This document shows, piece after piece, positions 53,738-62,648 of a DNA stretch of 64,000 nt. Location of the stretch: NCBI RefSeq assembly GCF_030268225.1, contig NZ_BSQG01000003.1, positions 1 through 64,000 of the forward strand, given 5' to 3'. Within the stretch, counting starts at the first letter, position 1. Every line of letters starts with the position of its first letter. The stretch is from Nocardiopsis ansamitocini. GTDB lineage: Bacteria > Actinomycetota > Actinomycetes > Streptosporangiales > Streptosporangiaceae. The translations under genes and the position numbers were made by a program. The notes under the pieces are model-generated. The model was not told where the DNA came from and did not search any database. It saw nothing but the letters and a program-made list of their open reading frames with translations.

Positions 53738-54889
53738 ATGCGCCCGATCTCCCGTGACACGGTCCAGCGTGTTCCCAAGGTCGTCCTGCACGACCACCTC
53801 GACGGCGCCGCGCGTCCCGCGACCCTGGTCCAGCTCGCCCGGGTATCCGGTTACCAGGGCCTGGTCACCGAGGACCCCGAACGGCTCGCCGCGTGGTTCC
53901 GCGCGGTGGACGAGCCCCGCTCGTTGGAACGCCACCTTGCCCGCTTCGACCCGCTCGTCGACCTTCTCCAGACGCCCGAGGCCCTCACCCGCGTCGCAGC
54001 CGAGTACGTGCAGGACCTCGCCGAGGACGGTGTCGTCTACGCAGAAGCCAAGATCGCCCCCGAGCAGCACACCCGTGCCGGGCTCACCCGTGAACAGGTC
54101 GTCGACTCCGTCGTCGAGGGGATCCGCGTCGGCACGGCCAAGGCCCGGTTGTTCGGACGGACGGTGGACGTCCGGCTGCTGCTGACCGCGATGCGCCAGG
54201 CCGCCGACTCGCTGGAGATCGCCGATCTCGCTGTTCGGTACCGGCACCGGGGGGTGGTCGGTTTCGACATCGCCGGCCCCGAGGCAGGTTATCCGCCCAC
54301 CAGACATATCTCGGCCTGCGAGTACGTCAAACGGGAGAACTTCAACCTGACCTTGCACGCGGGAGAGGGATTCGGGCTCTCCTCCATCTGGGAGGCGATC
54401 CAGTGGTGCGGTGCCGACCGGCTCGGCCACGGGGTGCGAATCGTCGACGACATCGCCGTGGGGGCGGAAGAAGGAGGGACGGAGGGGCCTCGGCCCAGCG
54501 CCAAGCTCGGTCAGCTCGCAGCCTATGTGCGCGACAAACGCATTCCGTTGGAGCTGTGCCCCGCCTCCAACGTACGCACCGGCGCGGTCCGTGCACTCGC
54601 AGAGCATCCAGTGGACCTGTTGCGCCGGCTGCGCTTCCGGGTGACGGTCAACACCGACTCCAGGTTGCTCGCAGCCACCTCGATGACCGACGAGTTCACC
54701 GCCCTGGCAGACGTGTTCGGCTACGGCCTCCGCGAGCTGCGCTGGTTCACCGTCAACGCGATGAAGTCCGCTTTCATCGGCCATGACGAACGCCTCGACC
54801 TGATCGAGCGCGTCATCAAACCCGGCTACGCAGCCGAGTACCGCGACCACGCGGGCGCGGCCTTCTTCCGTCAGGAGGACCAGTGGTGA
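53738..54889 (+). CDS. add: Adenosine deaminase
   Basis: A 383-residue zinc enzyme turning adenosine into inosine. Zinc-binding LHDHLDG (residues about 17-22), active-site helix FNLTLHAGEGFGLSS with the catalytic Glu-x-Gly context, DRLGHGVRI and the zinc Asp in VTVNTDSRLL are intact. ATG has GAGAGGAGGACG upstream. It feeds purine salvage. No cotranscribed nucleoside gene is near, apart from the short ORF before it. Confidence 0.96.
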   Translation: MRPISRDTVQRVPKVVLHDHLDGAARPATLVQLARVSGYQGLVTEDPERLAAWFRAVDEPRSLERHLARFDPLVDLLQTPEALTRVAAEYVQDLAEDGVVYAEAKIAPEQHTRAGLTREQVVDSVVEGIRVGTAKARLFGRTVDVRLLLTAMRQAADSLEIADLAVRYRHRGVVGFDIAGPEAGYPPTRHISACEYVKRENFNLTLHAGEGFGLSSIWEAIQWCGADRLGHGVRIVDDIAVGAEEGGTEGPRPSAKLGQLAAYVRDKRIPLELCPASNVRTGAVRALAEHPVDLLRRLRFRVTVNTDSRLLAATSMTDEFTALADVFGYGLRELRWFTVNAMKSAFIGHDERLDLIERVIKPGYAAEYRDHAGAAFFRQEDQW

Positions 54890-55074
54890 ACGGGCGCACT
54901 TCCGACTCACGGGGGTCGGACGTGGTGCGTTCGCGGCTCCGCACCGCCTGCGAGCCCCCCGGGCGCGTACTTCCGCTTCGCCCGATCGTCCTGTGGACAA
55001 CGCCGAGGTGCCCTGACGCGGCCCCCTAACGTCGGACAAGGACCCAAACGGGTCCCCGACCCGTTGGAGGCGGT

Positions 55075-56070
55075 ATGCACTACGCGGTGCGCATCAACGT
55101 GGAGACATCCCCGAAGCAGACCGACCTCGATCCGGAGCAGGCACACGTCGGGGCGCAGCAGATCCTGGCCCAGATGGGCACCATCGCCAGGATCGAAGGC
55201 CCGGGAGGGCTCCGGGTGGTGGTGCATACCGCCGAGGCCCGGGCCCATCCCCGGGGGGCTCTGGTCAAGGCCGTCGTGGAAGCGCCCACCGCGTCGGCGG
55301 CCGAGACCGGTGTGCGCGTCGCGCTGTCCCGGCTCCTCACGGAATCCGCGCGAACCGCGTACTGGTGGGTGGCGCAATGTGCGGCCGTCCCGCACGCCGG
55401 CCCTCCCGTTCCCGGGCTGCGGATCGGGGCGTGCGCGGGGTCTCCCGAAGCCACCGCACGCGCCCGTCGACACGTGCTCGGCCATGCGGCGCGGTTGCGG
55501 GCGTTTGGCCCCGCCATGTTCGAGGTCCGGCCCGATCCAGCGGAGCCCGGGCGCGCCGCCCTGCTCGCGGGGTCGATCCTGATGGGGATGCACATCGTCC
55601 TCGACGGACTCTTCAACGACCTCGACACGATGCACCGCGAGCAGATCAGTGCCGCGGAGCTCACCGATCCCTGGATCCTGGGCGAACTGCCCGCTGCGGT
55701 CGCGACGCGGTGTGATGATGTTTTCGTCCGGCGTTTTCTTCTCGTCGGCGGTACCGCGGCGCACCGCCTGGTCGAACCGGTCTGGCAGCCCCCGACGAGC
55801 TTCGCCGAGGCCCTGGCGCTTTACACGATGTTCCAGGCCGCCCACGACTATCTTGTGGGCAATCGCTTGTTGGTCGATCCCGGCCGTCATTTCGACGCCC
55901 TGAGGCGCAACGCCTTCGAGCGGTCCCACCAGGAGTGGTTGGGGCTGCTGGGCGACGCAGCCGACCCCTTCGGAGACAGCGCCGACCCCTGGAGGCTGTC
56001 CACCTGGTTCGACCCGCTCGACACGGTCTGCGTCGCCCACCCCTACGTCTACGACTCCACCCCGGTCTGA
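55075..56070 (+). CDS. Unrecognised 331-residue protein
   Basis: I do not recognise this protein. It starts MHYAVRINVETSPKQTDL and shows two parts: an alpha/beta region (residues 1-115, strands VRINVETS, RVVVHTAE, KAVVEAP) and a mostly helical C-terminal half rich in Leu, Asp and Trp. It has two conserved-looking acidic patches (LDGLFNDLDTMHREQ, WFDPLDTVC), but no signal peptide or transmembrane helix. TTGGAGGCGGT precedes the ATG; a GGACCC/GGGTCC hairpin lies just upstream (55040-55055). Next to it lies the helicase, convergent, 86 bases away. Confidence 0.8.
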   Translation: MHYAVRINVETSPKQTDLDPEQAHVGAQQILAQMGTIARIEGPGGLRVVVHTAEARAHPRGALVKAVVEAPTASAAETGVRVALSRLLTESARTAYWWVAQCAAVPHAGPPVPGLRIGACAGSPEATARARRHVLGHAARLRAFGPAMFEVRPDPAEPGRAALLAGSILMGMHIVLDGLFNDLDTMHREQISAAELTDPWILGELPAAVATRCDDVFVRRFLLVGGTAAHRLVEPVWQPPTSFAEALALYTMFQAAHDYLVGNRLLVDPGRHFDALRRNAFERSHQEWLGLLGDAADPFGDSADPWRLSTWFDPLDTVCVAHPYVYDSTPV

Positions 56071-56156
56071 CGCGCAGCCGTCATCGGATGGTCCGGATGC
56101 CCTCTCTCCAGTCGGTCTGCTGTTTTCTTCCAGACGATCGGTGCGGTTGCGGTTCC

Positions 56157-57989
56157 CTACTCATCTGCTGTCGCATCCGGTCCGCCCCGAGGCGCCGCCC
56201 CGGGCAGCATCCGACTGGGTGTGCCGGAGTAGGAGACGTAGAGCGCGTCCCGGGCTCGTGTGCAGGCCACGAAGAGCAGGTTGCGCTCCTGCTGGTGGAG
56301 CTGCTCCAGGGCGGCGGGGTCCCCCTCGGCAGCGTCGATCGCTGCCTTCGGGGGAAGCAGAGGTTCGCTCACCCCGATGATGCCCACACAGCTGAACTCC
56401 TGCCCCTTCAACTTGTGCATGGTCCCCACCCGCACGGCATTGGAACTTGAGGTGGAGTCCAGCGGCACGGTCGGAATGGCGCAGGCGTGCAACTCCTTGG
56501 CGATGTGGCGAACCACCCACTGGTTGCGTCCGGCCAGTGCGATGGAGGAAGGAGCGACCCCCGCCTCCAGCCACACCCGCACCCACTCGCCCAGCGCGGT
56601 CAACTCCTCCAATCGGCTGGAGCAGCCCCGGACCACCGGCTCGGGACCGTGCAGCAGCGAGCGGTAGCCGACCATGGTGTCGGCGTCGTCGTCCAGGCCG
56701 ACCGCCACTGCACGCCCCAGGATCGGCATCGACCAGTCCAGGATCTCCTGGCTGATCCGGTGGCTGACCCTCAGCCGGTGGCTCCGCCCGCGCACGTTGA
56801 TCCCCAGCGACGCCAGCGACACCCGGTTGTCGTAGATGCGCTGGTGTGGATCGGCCACGATGAACAGGTCGTCCGGCCCCTTCGCCACGGCGGCGCGCAG
56901 CAGCCGCCACTGGGCGGGGTGCAGGTCCTGGCCCTCGTCCACGATGACGTGCCGGTAGAGCGGGCCGGACGCCTTGAGGAGACGGGCCGCCTCCTGGGCC
57001 ACCTGCGGGTAGGACCACTCACCGGCGGCGTTCATCCGTGCAACGTAACGATGCACCGCCTCCCAGACGTGCGTGCGGTACTCGGGAGCCAGGTGCAGCA
57101 TCCGTCCGCTTCGTTCGCAGCGGATGTAGGAGGGGAGATCCGTGATCTGTTGGGCCAGGATCACCTGCTCCCACTCGTCGGCGAGGAAGCGTCCGGAGAA
57201 GGGCAGCCCGTCGGCGCGCGCCGACGCTCGCCACTGTTCTCCGATGGCTTCCTTTCCCAACGTCTCCGGCGGGATGCCCGTGTGGTCGTAGACGATGCCC
57301 CGGGCGACCTTGTCGATGGTCGCGACCTCGATACGGGACCGGACCTCGGGATCGGGTACGAGCCGGTCGAGTTGGCCGGCCAGGGTCTGGGCCAACAGCT
57401 TGTTGAAAGTGGTGAGCAGAATCGGGGCGTGCTCGACCGAGCCGAATCGAGCGGAGTCCCGCGCTGCCAGGTGCGCGGCCCGGTGCAGTGCGAGCACGGT
57501 CTTCCCGGTGCCCGGGCCGCCGGTGATCTGGGTCGATTCGGTGAACTGGGCATCCACCAGGCGGTGCTGACTGGGGTGCAGGGTGATCTGCCAGTCGGAG
57601 AAGGAGAGGCTGAGGTCGTCCGCCAGTTCGGCGGGGCCGATCGCACGGGGGGCCGACATCGTGCTTCCGGGATGTTCGCGCATTTCCACGATGCTGAGCG
57701 CGGGGCCGGCCTCGGGGCGGTAGCGCCGCGCGAAGGAGAGGGCGTCGTCATGGCGTCGAACTGCGACCAGGCAGTACACGCCGTTGGCAGAGGGTGCCAC
57801 CACGCCGGACCAGCCGGGGCCGATCTGCATGACACGGATGCGTGGGTCAGCCGCGTCCGAAATAGTTTCCAGGGGTTCTCGGTCACCGGACATGTACGCC
57901 TGCATGACGGTCATGATCGCCGTCTGGACACTGTTTTCGAGCTGCGAGAAGTCGGTGAGAAAGGCTGGTGCGATCGCGAGCTGTGGCAC
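56157..57989 (-). CDS. UvrD-like helicase with RelE-like N-terminal domain
   Basis: A 610-residue protein. Residues about 1-95 (VPQLAIAPAFLTDFSQLENSVQTAIM, then DPRIRVMQIGPGWSGVVAP and HHDDAL-like RRHDDALSFARRY) resemble the RelE/ParE toxin fold. A superfamily 1 ATPase follows: ITGGPGTGKTVLALHRAAH Walker A, LYRHVIVDEGQDLHPAQW Walker B, FIVADPHQRIYD, then KGQEFSCVGIIG and FVACTRARDALYVSYSG near the end. GTG 57989 has GGAGGAAT upstream; an upstream GTG 58064 has no ribosome site. Similar helicases with this N-terminus occur in actinobacteria and are often linked to DNA damage or defence. Function is inference. Confidence 0.85.
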   Translation of the reverse strand: MPQLAIAPAFLTDFSQLENSVQTAIMTVMQAYMSGDREPLETISDAADPRIRVMQIGPGWSGVVAPSANGVYCLVAVRRHDDALSFARRYRPEAGPALSIVEMREHPGSTMSAPRAIGPAELADDLSLSFSDWQITLHPSQHRLVDAQFTESTQITGGPGTGKTVLALHRAAHLAARDSARFGSVEHAPILLTTFNKLLAQTLAGQLDRLVPDPEVRSRIEVATIDKVARGIVYDHTGIPPETLGKEAIGEQWRASARADGLPFSGRFLADEWEQVILAQQITDLPSYIRCERSGRMLHLAPEYRTHVWEAVHRYVARMNAAGEWSYPQVAQEAARLLKASGPLYRHVIVDEGQDLHPAQWRLLRAAVAKGPDDLFIVADPHQRIYDNRVSLASLGINVRGRSHRLRVSHRISQEILDWSMPILGRAVAVGLDDDADTMVGYRSLLHGPEPVVRGCSSRLEELTALGEWVRVWLEAGVAPSSIALAGRNQWVVRHIAKELHACAIPTVPLDSTSSSNAVRVGTMHKLKGQEFSCVGIIGVSEPLLPPKAAIDAAEGDPAALEQLHQQERNLLFVACTRARDALYVSYSGTPSRMLPGAAPRGGPDATADE

Positions 57990-58396
57990 TTCGTCGATTC
58001 CTCCGGTCCTCAACCTGGCACGGGCTTCCTGTGGGCAAAAAGGTCCGCTGACCACGGCGTTCACTAGTAGGTATGCGTCCGCGGAAATTCCGGCAAACCA
58101 CCCGCAAGCGGCGATTCGCGAGTGGCTCGCAAGAGCGTTTCCGGTGTGTGAAATGCCAGCTCAGGACCTGTTTTTCCTAGGTTTCGCGGACGCGGGGGGA
58201 GGATGTCCCGTCGGAGTGGCCCCGACGTGCGCATTCTCCTGGCCAGGCGATGTCCGTTTTACTGTTTAATGCCTGTCCGAAATTAGGGAGATGACGGAGG
58301 GCTGCTGCACGACCCCGGGTCCGGGCACCCGCCGACCTGCGCCAGACTGGAACGGTCCCGCAGGTGGCGGGAGTCCCGACCCAGCAAGGAGCCCAG
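57990..58396. other. 407-bp gap upstream of the helicase
   Basis: No gene recognised. The AT-richer middle (58190-58290) may hold the promoters of the divergent helicase and DUF3817 genes. GCGAG-tgg-CTCGC forms a small hairpin near 58120. Nothing else is supportable. Confidence 0.6.
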
Positions 58397-58726
58397 GTGT
58401 CCAAGTCCGTTCTGACCGCCTTCCGGGTGGTCGCAGCCGTCGAGGCGTTCACGTGGGTTGGATTGCTGGTCGGCATGTTCTTCAAGCGCGTTGTGGTCTT
58501 CGACGAGATCGGTGTGCAGATCTTCGGTCCCCTGCACGGTGCGGCGTTCGTCGCCTATTGCGTCATCGCGTTGCTGGCCTGGGTCAAGCTCGGCTGGAGC
58601 CTGACGACCGCTTTCTGGGCGCTGGTCGCCGCGGTTCCGCCTCTGGGGACCGTGGTCTTCGAGCGGTGGGCGTCGCGCACCGGGCGGATCGCCCCCACGA
58701 GGGAGCGCGTCCCCGCGACTGCTTGA
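58397..58726 (+). CDS. DUF3817 membrane protein
   Basis: A 109-residue membrane protein with three hydrophobic segments (FRVVAAVEAFTWVGLLVGMFF, HGAAFVAYCVIALLAWVKL and TAFWALVAAVPPLGTVVF) in the DUF3817 order. The family is widespread in actinobacteria without known function. GTG 58397 has AAGGAG upstream. The tail RIAPTRERVPATA is cytoplasmic. Confidence 0.9.
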   Translation: MSKSVLTAFRVVAAVEAFTWVGLLVGMFFKRVVVFDEIGVQIFGPLHGAAFVAYCVIALLAWVKLGWSLTTAFWALVAAVPPLGTVVFERWASRTGRIAPTRERVPATA

Positions 58727-58774
58727 ACCGCCTCGCGACTCACCGCCGCGGATCGGCTGCGGGGCTTTCCAGGG

Positions 58775-58900
58775 TCCCGTGCCGCCGCTGGAGGAGCGGA
58801 CCACGAGTTCGGGAGGCAGGAGAACCGACTCCACCGGTTCGCCCGCGACCATCCGGGCCAGGACCGCAGCACCGGTCCCGCCGTCACCGACGCCTGCTTG
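58775..58900 (-). pseudogene. Remnant: C-terminal end of a LacI family regulator
   Basis: Read on the minus strand this stretch encodes GDGGTGAAVLARMVAGEP and VESVLLPPELVVRSSSGG, the typical C-terminus of LacI/PurR-family regulators (x-AGEPVESVLLPTELVVR). No start, HTH or ligand domain precedes it, and the frame runs on past the natural end without a LacI-type stop. It is a short decayed fragment, not a gene. Confidence 0.75.
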
Positions 58901-58917
58901 GGGCCACCTGCTGTCGG

Positions 58918-59121
58918 CCTCCCGACCGGATCTATCGGGAGAACGACTACGCGGTCTTCACCATGACCGTCCGTCCCCCGACGTCTCCGATCGACCCCAG
59001 GCGCTGCTCGTGCACGAGGGCATCATCGAGCACGTCAATCAAGCACGAGGATGTCCGCTGGGTCACCTTCGACGAGCTCGCCGCCGACTTCGCCCGGCGC
59101 GACCCCGTCCCTGACCCGGCG
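58918..59121 (+). pseudogene. Remnant: C-terminal part of a polysaccharide deacetylase, with frameshifts
   Basis: Three frame pieces line up with a NodB-type polysaccharide deacetylase end: DRIYRENDYAVFTMTVRP in one frame, RPQALLVHEGIIEHV in another, then IKHEDVRWVTFDELAADF in the first frame again. Two shifts (near 58990 and 59040) break it. The N-terminal catalytic half is missing. It directly abuts the LacI remnant and so marks a deletion or rearrangement scar. The deacetylase call is from memory of family C-termini. Confidence 0.6.
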
Positions 59122-59477
59122 TCCGGTCGGGGGAGTTCCAACCGCCCACCGGATCGTTCCCCGTGTCGTTCCCGGCAGGAACCGCGACGACGTCCGGTCG
59201 CGACGGTTTCCGTCTCGACCGGTCCAGCGCCGAACCGTCACGCCGAGGACCCGGACCGCCCACGCCCTCCTCGTCCCCCTTCCTTCCACGGAGCCCCCGA
59301 GTCCGCGAACCCCGACGTCTTGTTGCCGGGCGCTGTGTCGTATCTGCATCGCGACTGCGCCACGGTCGGCCACCGAGTCGGCGCGACACTTGAGGGGCCT
59401 GGTCAACGCGGTCTCCGCCGCCCCGTCTTCTAGCATGGAAGGGTGAATCCCCCTCCGAGCGATTGGAACGCGAAACA
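59122..59477. other. 356-bp gap, no gene supported
   Basis: GC-rich stretch after the deacetylase remnant. Frames have no recognisable domain. The promoter of the DUF1707 gene lies at its end; its right end reads ATCATGG-like AGCATGGAAGGGTG. Confidence 0.6.
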
Positions 59478-60092
59478 GTGACCCCGGACAGCGCAGGGCG
59501 GCGCCCCGACATGAGAGCCTCCGACGTCGACCGCGACCGGGTGGCCGAAGTCCTGCGCGACGCCGCAGGCGAAGGCAGGATCACCTTGGACGAGCTGGGC
59601 GAGCGTCTGGACGCCGTCTACGCGGCACGGACTTACGCCGACCTCAAACCGCTCACTGCGGATCTGCCGGTGGGAAGCGACCGGCCGGCGGTCCCTCAAG
59701 CACGGCATGCCGCAATCCAGCCGGGAGCCGATCAAACCCTGGAACTCAACGCCAAAGGCGGGCAGATCAGTCGCAGTGGTTCTTGGCAGGTCCCGGGACG
59801 TGTCGTGGTGCGCAACCCCTACGGCGACACCCGCCTGGACTTTCGCGAAGCGACCTTCCTGACCGATGTCGTCGATTTCCAGATCACCGCCAACTGGGGC
59901 AGCGTCAAGGTCTTCCTCCCCCAGGACGCCACAGCCGACGTCCAGGTCGACACCTCCTGGTACGGAACCCTGGACAACCGGGTCGGCACGGTTCCCACCC
60001 CGCCCATGCCCCACTTTCGGATCACGGGCAACTGCAAGGGCGGGACGCTCAAGGTCATGTACCGCACCAGGATGGACGAGTGGCTGGGCTGA
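59478..60092 (+). CDS. DUF1707 (SHOCT-like) domain protein
   Basis: A 204-residue protein. N-terminal DUF1707 domain (residues about 10-65): MRASDVDRDRVAEVLRDAAGEGRITLDELGERLDAVYAARTYADL. The C-terminal half is rich in beta-strands (GRVVVRNPYGDTRLDF, ITANWGSVKVFL, FRITGNCKGGTLKV), resembling the DUF2154/LiaF-like beta-helix repeats of cell-wall stress proteins. Cytoplasmic, no TM helix. GTG 59478 is chosen; TTG 59463 is an alternative and no strong ribosome site is visible. The function is unknown. Confidence 0.88.
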   Translation: MTPDSAGRRPDMRASDVDRDRVAEVLRDAAGEGRITLDELGERLDAVYAARTYADLKPLTADLPVGSDRPAVPQARHAAIQPGADQTLELNAKGGQISRSGSWQVPGRVVVRNPYGDTRLDFREATFLTDVVDFQITANWGSVKVFLPQDATADVQVDTSWYGTLDNRVGTVPTPPMPHFRITGNCKGGTLKVMYRTRMDEWLG

Positions 60093-60109
60093 CCCCGAAG
60101 GCCCGGCGG

Positions 60110-60886
60110 CTACAGGCGGCCGGCGTCGATGATCCGCTGGAGGAACTGGCGGGTCCGGTGCTGTTCCGGCTCGAACAGCACCTGCTCAGGTGGTCCCTGC
60201 TCCAGCACCCGACCCTTGTCGAGGAAGCAGACCCGGTCGGCGACCTGGCGGGCGAAACCCATCTCGTGCGTTGCCAGCAGCATGGTCATTCCTTCCTCGC
60301 GTAGCGAGTGGATCAGGGACAGCACCTCGCCCACCAGTTCAGGATCCAACGCGGAGGTCACTTCGTCGAGCAGCAGCAGCCGAGGCGAATTGATCAGCGC
60401 CCGCACGATCGCCACTCGCTGCTGCTGGCCGCCGGAAAGCCGGTCCGGGTACTCGCCGGCCTTCTCGCCCAGCCCTACCCGCTCCAGCAGTTCCGTCGCG
60501 TGGGTCCGCGCGCTCGCCCTCGACCGACCGTGTACCCGCTCGGGTGCCAGGGTGATGTTGTCCAGCACGGTCATATGCGGGAACAGGTTGTAGGACTGGA
60601 AGACCATCCCGATACGTCTGCGCACGTCGTCGGGGTCGACCCGGGGGTCCGTGATGTGCTCGCCGTCCAGATGGATAGCGCCGTCGCTGATCGGTTCCAA
60701 CAGGTTGACACAGCGCAGCAGGGTGGACTTGCCCGACCCCGACGCGCCGATCAACACGACCACCTCGTGTTCGGCCACCTCAAGGGCGAAGTCGTCCAAC
60801 ACGACGGTTCCGTTGAACTCCTTGCGTACGGCTCGACAGGCCAGGACCGGAGGCATCGCGTCCGGCTCGTGTCCGGTGGTGGTCAC
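60110..60886 (-). CDS. Amino acid ABC transporter ATP-binding protein (GlnQ-like)
   Basis: A 258-residue ATPase. Walker A GASGSGKST, Q-loop MVFQSYNLFPHMTV, signature DRLSGGQQQRVAI, Walker B LLLLDEVTSALDPE and switch His in LLATHEMGFA are all present. It is the motor of a polar amino-acid importer (family GlnQ). The GTG start overlaps the permease stop by four bases, so translation is coupled. The downstream 17 bases separate it from the convergent DUF1707 gene. Confidence 0.97.
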   Translation of the reverse strand: MTTTGHEPDAMPPVLACRAVRKEFNGTVVLDDFALEVAEHEVVVLIGASGSGKSTLLRCVNLLEPISDGAIHLDGEHITDPRVDPDDVRRRIGMVFQSYNLFPHMTVLDNITLAPERVHGRSRASARTHATELLERVGLGEKAGEYPDRLSGGQQQRVAIVRALINSPRLLLLDEVTSALDPELVGEVLSLIHSLREEGMTMLLATHEMGFARQVADRVCFLDKGRVLEQGPPEQVLFEPEQHRTRQFLQRIIDAGRL

Positions 60887-61773
60887 CGTGCCCCCTCTGC
60901 GGATTGCCTCCTGGCCGCGCGCATGGTCACCCAGTCGGTGACGGCGACCAGGGGGATCGCCATCAGTACGAACAGGACTCCTGCCACCAGGTAGGGCGTG
61001 AAGTTGTAGGACTGCGCGGTGGCGATCTGCGCCGCGCGGATAGCATCGATCGGCCCGGCCAGCGAGATCAGCCCGACGTCCTTCTGCAGCGCCACCATGT
61101 CGTTGAGCAGCGGCGGTGTGACCCGGCGGATTGCCTGGGGCAGGACCACGTGCCGCATCGTCTGGCGGTAGGTCAACCCCAAGGAGCGGGCAGCCGCGAT
61201 CTGGCTGGGGTGGACCGACTCGATTCCGGCGCGAAACACCTCCGCCAGGTAGGCGCCGTAGGTGATGACCAGCGCGATCCCGCCCAGCACCAGCACGCTG
61301 GGGGTGCCGCCCAGACGCAGGCCCGGGACACCGAAGGTCATCAGGTACAGCACGATGATCAGCGGCGCGCCACGGAAACCGTAGGTGTAGGAAGTCGCCA
61401 GTGCACGCAGCGGGAAGAACACCGGACCCCGCAGGGTGCGCATGATCGCTACCAGCAACCCGAGCACCAGCGCGCCCATCGCGCAGAACACCAGAAGCCG
61501 CACGTTGAGCCACAGCCCGGTCAGTACGGCGGGCAAGGCGTCGAGGCCGACCTCCAGGTCGAAGAAGGTCTCCTTGACCCTTTCCCACCCGGGCGAACCG
61601 ACGATCCCGAGGATGAGGACCAGGCCCACCACGCCGGTGGAAACAGCAGCGAGCAGGACCGAACGCACGCTTTGCCTGCGCCGGTAGGACTCCCGCTCAC
61701 GCTGGAGCTGGCTGGGCCGGTACGGTCCGGGCGGCAGTGGTTCCCCGCCCGGACCTGTCACGGTGGTGGTCAC
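60883..61773 (-). CDS. Amino acid ABC transporter permease (GlnP-like)
   Basis: A 296-residue His/Glu/Gln-type permease with an N-terminal Arg-rich tail (RERESYRRRQSVR) and about six transmembrane helices. The ATPase-contact loop is EVFRAGIESVHPSQIAAARSLGLTYRQTMRHVVLPQA. Start GTG overlaps the binding-protein stop by four bases. Only one permease gene is present, so it probably forms a homodimer. Substrate is likely a polar or acidic amino acid. Confidence 0.95.
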   Translation of the reverse strand: MTTTVTGPGGEPLPPGPYRPSQLQRERESYRRRQSVRSVLLAAVSTGVVGLVLILGIVGSPGWERVKETFFDLEVGLDALPAVLTGLWLNVRLLVFCAMGALVLGLLVAIMRTLRGPVFFPLRALATSYTYGFRGAPLIIVLYLMTFGVPGLRLGGTPSVLVLGGIALVITYGAYLAEVFRAGIESVHPSQIAAARSLGLTYRQTMRHVVLPQAIRRVTPPLLNDMVALQKDVGLISLAGPIDAIRAAQIATAQSYNFTPYLVAGVLFVLMAIPLVAVTDWVTMRAARRQSAEGAR

Positions 61774-62648
61774 GAGAGTTCGGGCGCCTCTGCGACGTCG
61801 GCCAGCCACTGCTGTTCGAGTTCGGCGATGACGCCCTGCTCGACAAGAGAGTCGATCGCCTGGCTCACGCACGGGGTGAGCGCCGACCCCTTGTCCAGGA
61901 CCAGACCGAACTGCTCAGCGGCCTCCTGCTGGGCAGGGAGCTGCCCGATGATCACGCCGTCGTCCAGTTCGGCGCCGGTGATGTAGAAGGCGGTGGGCAG
62001 GTCCACCACGATGCCGTCCACCTGACCGTTCTCCAGTGCCTTCTTGGCGTCGTCGTTGTTGTTGAAGACCTGGGGATCCGCGGTGGGCGCGATCACCTCC
62101 GTGAGCGCGTCCAGGCTGGTCGTGCCGACCTGTGCGCCGAGTGTGGCGTCCTTGAGGTCGGCGATCGACGACGCCTCGGAAATCGCTGAACCGGCCACTG
62201 TGATCACGGTCTGTCGGACGTCGTAGTACGGCGACGAGAAGTCCACGGCCTGCTTGCGCTCATCGGTGATGGTGAACTGGTTGATGTCGACGTCGAATGC
62301 CTTGGGGCCTGGCTGGATCGCGTTGTTGAACGTCACCGACTCCCAGACCACGTCCGCCTCGGAGTAACCCAGTTCCTCGGCCACGGCGTAGGCCACCGCC
62401 GACTCGTACCCCTCACCGTTGGTGGGGTCGTCGTCCACGAACCACGGTGGGTAGGCCGGACTGTCGGTCCCGATCGTGAGGGTGCCGGCCGTGAGCGTCT
62501 CCATGCCTTCGGGAGTGCACTCGGTCGCGCCGGCGTCGGCAGCGGGTTCGTCTTCGACGGGAGCGCAGGCCGCTGCCGCCAGCAGGAGCGCTCCGAGCGC
62601 GGTGGCGCCGAGCAGACGTGCTGGGGCGGACGGGGGAATGCGGCTCAT
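61770..62648 (-). CDS. Amino acid ABC transporter binding lipoprotein
   Basis: A 292-residue binding protein, family 3 of solute-binding proteins. Lipoprotein signal LGALLLAAAACAPVEDE with Cys about residue 28. Domain motifs: LTIGTDSPAYPPWF, GYESAVAYAVAEELGY, DVDINQFTITDERKQAVDFSSPYYDVRQTV and the Arg-ligand segment. It belongs with the two following genes as one operon, with 4-bp overlaps. The specific ligand (glutamate, glutamine or other) is not readable. ATG 62648 is chosen to keep the signal peptide N-terminal. Confidence 0.95.
   Translation of the reverse strand: MSRIPPSAPARLLGATALGALLLAAAACAPVEDEPAADAGATECTPEGMETLTAGTLTIGTDSPAYPPWFVDDDPTNGEGYESAVAYAVAEELGYSEADVVWESVTFNNAIQPGPKAFDVDINQFTITDERKQAVDFSSPYYDVRQTVITVAGSAISEASSIADLKDATLGAQVGTTSLDALTEVIAPTADPQVFNNNDDAKKALENGQVDGIVVDLPTAFYITGAELDDGVIIGQLPAQQEAAEQFGLVLDKGSALTPCVSQAIDSLVEQGVIAELEQQWLADVAEAPELS

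Noticed and set aside
56487-58067. Plus-strand frame of about 520 codons over the helicase
   Set aside because: Antisense to the helicase, whose Walker motifs and ribosome site support the minus strand.
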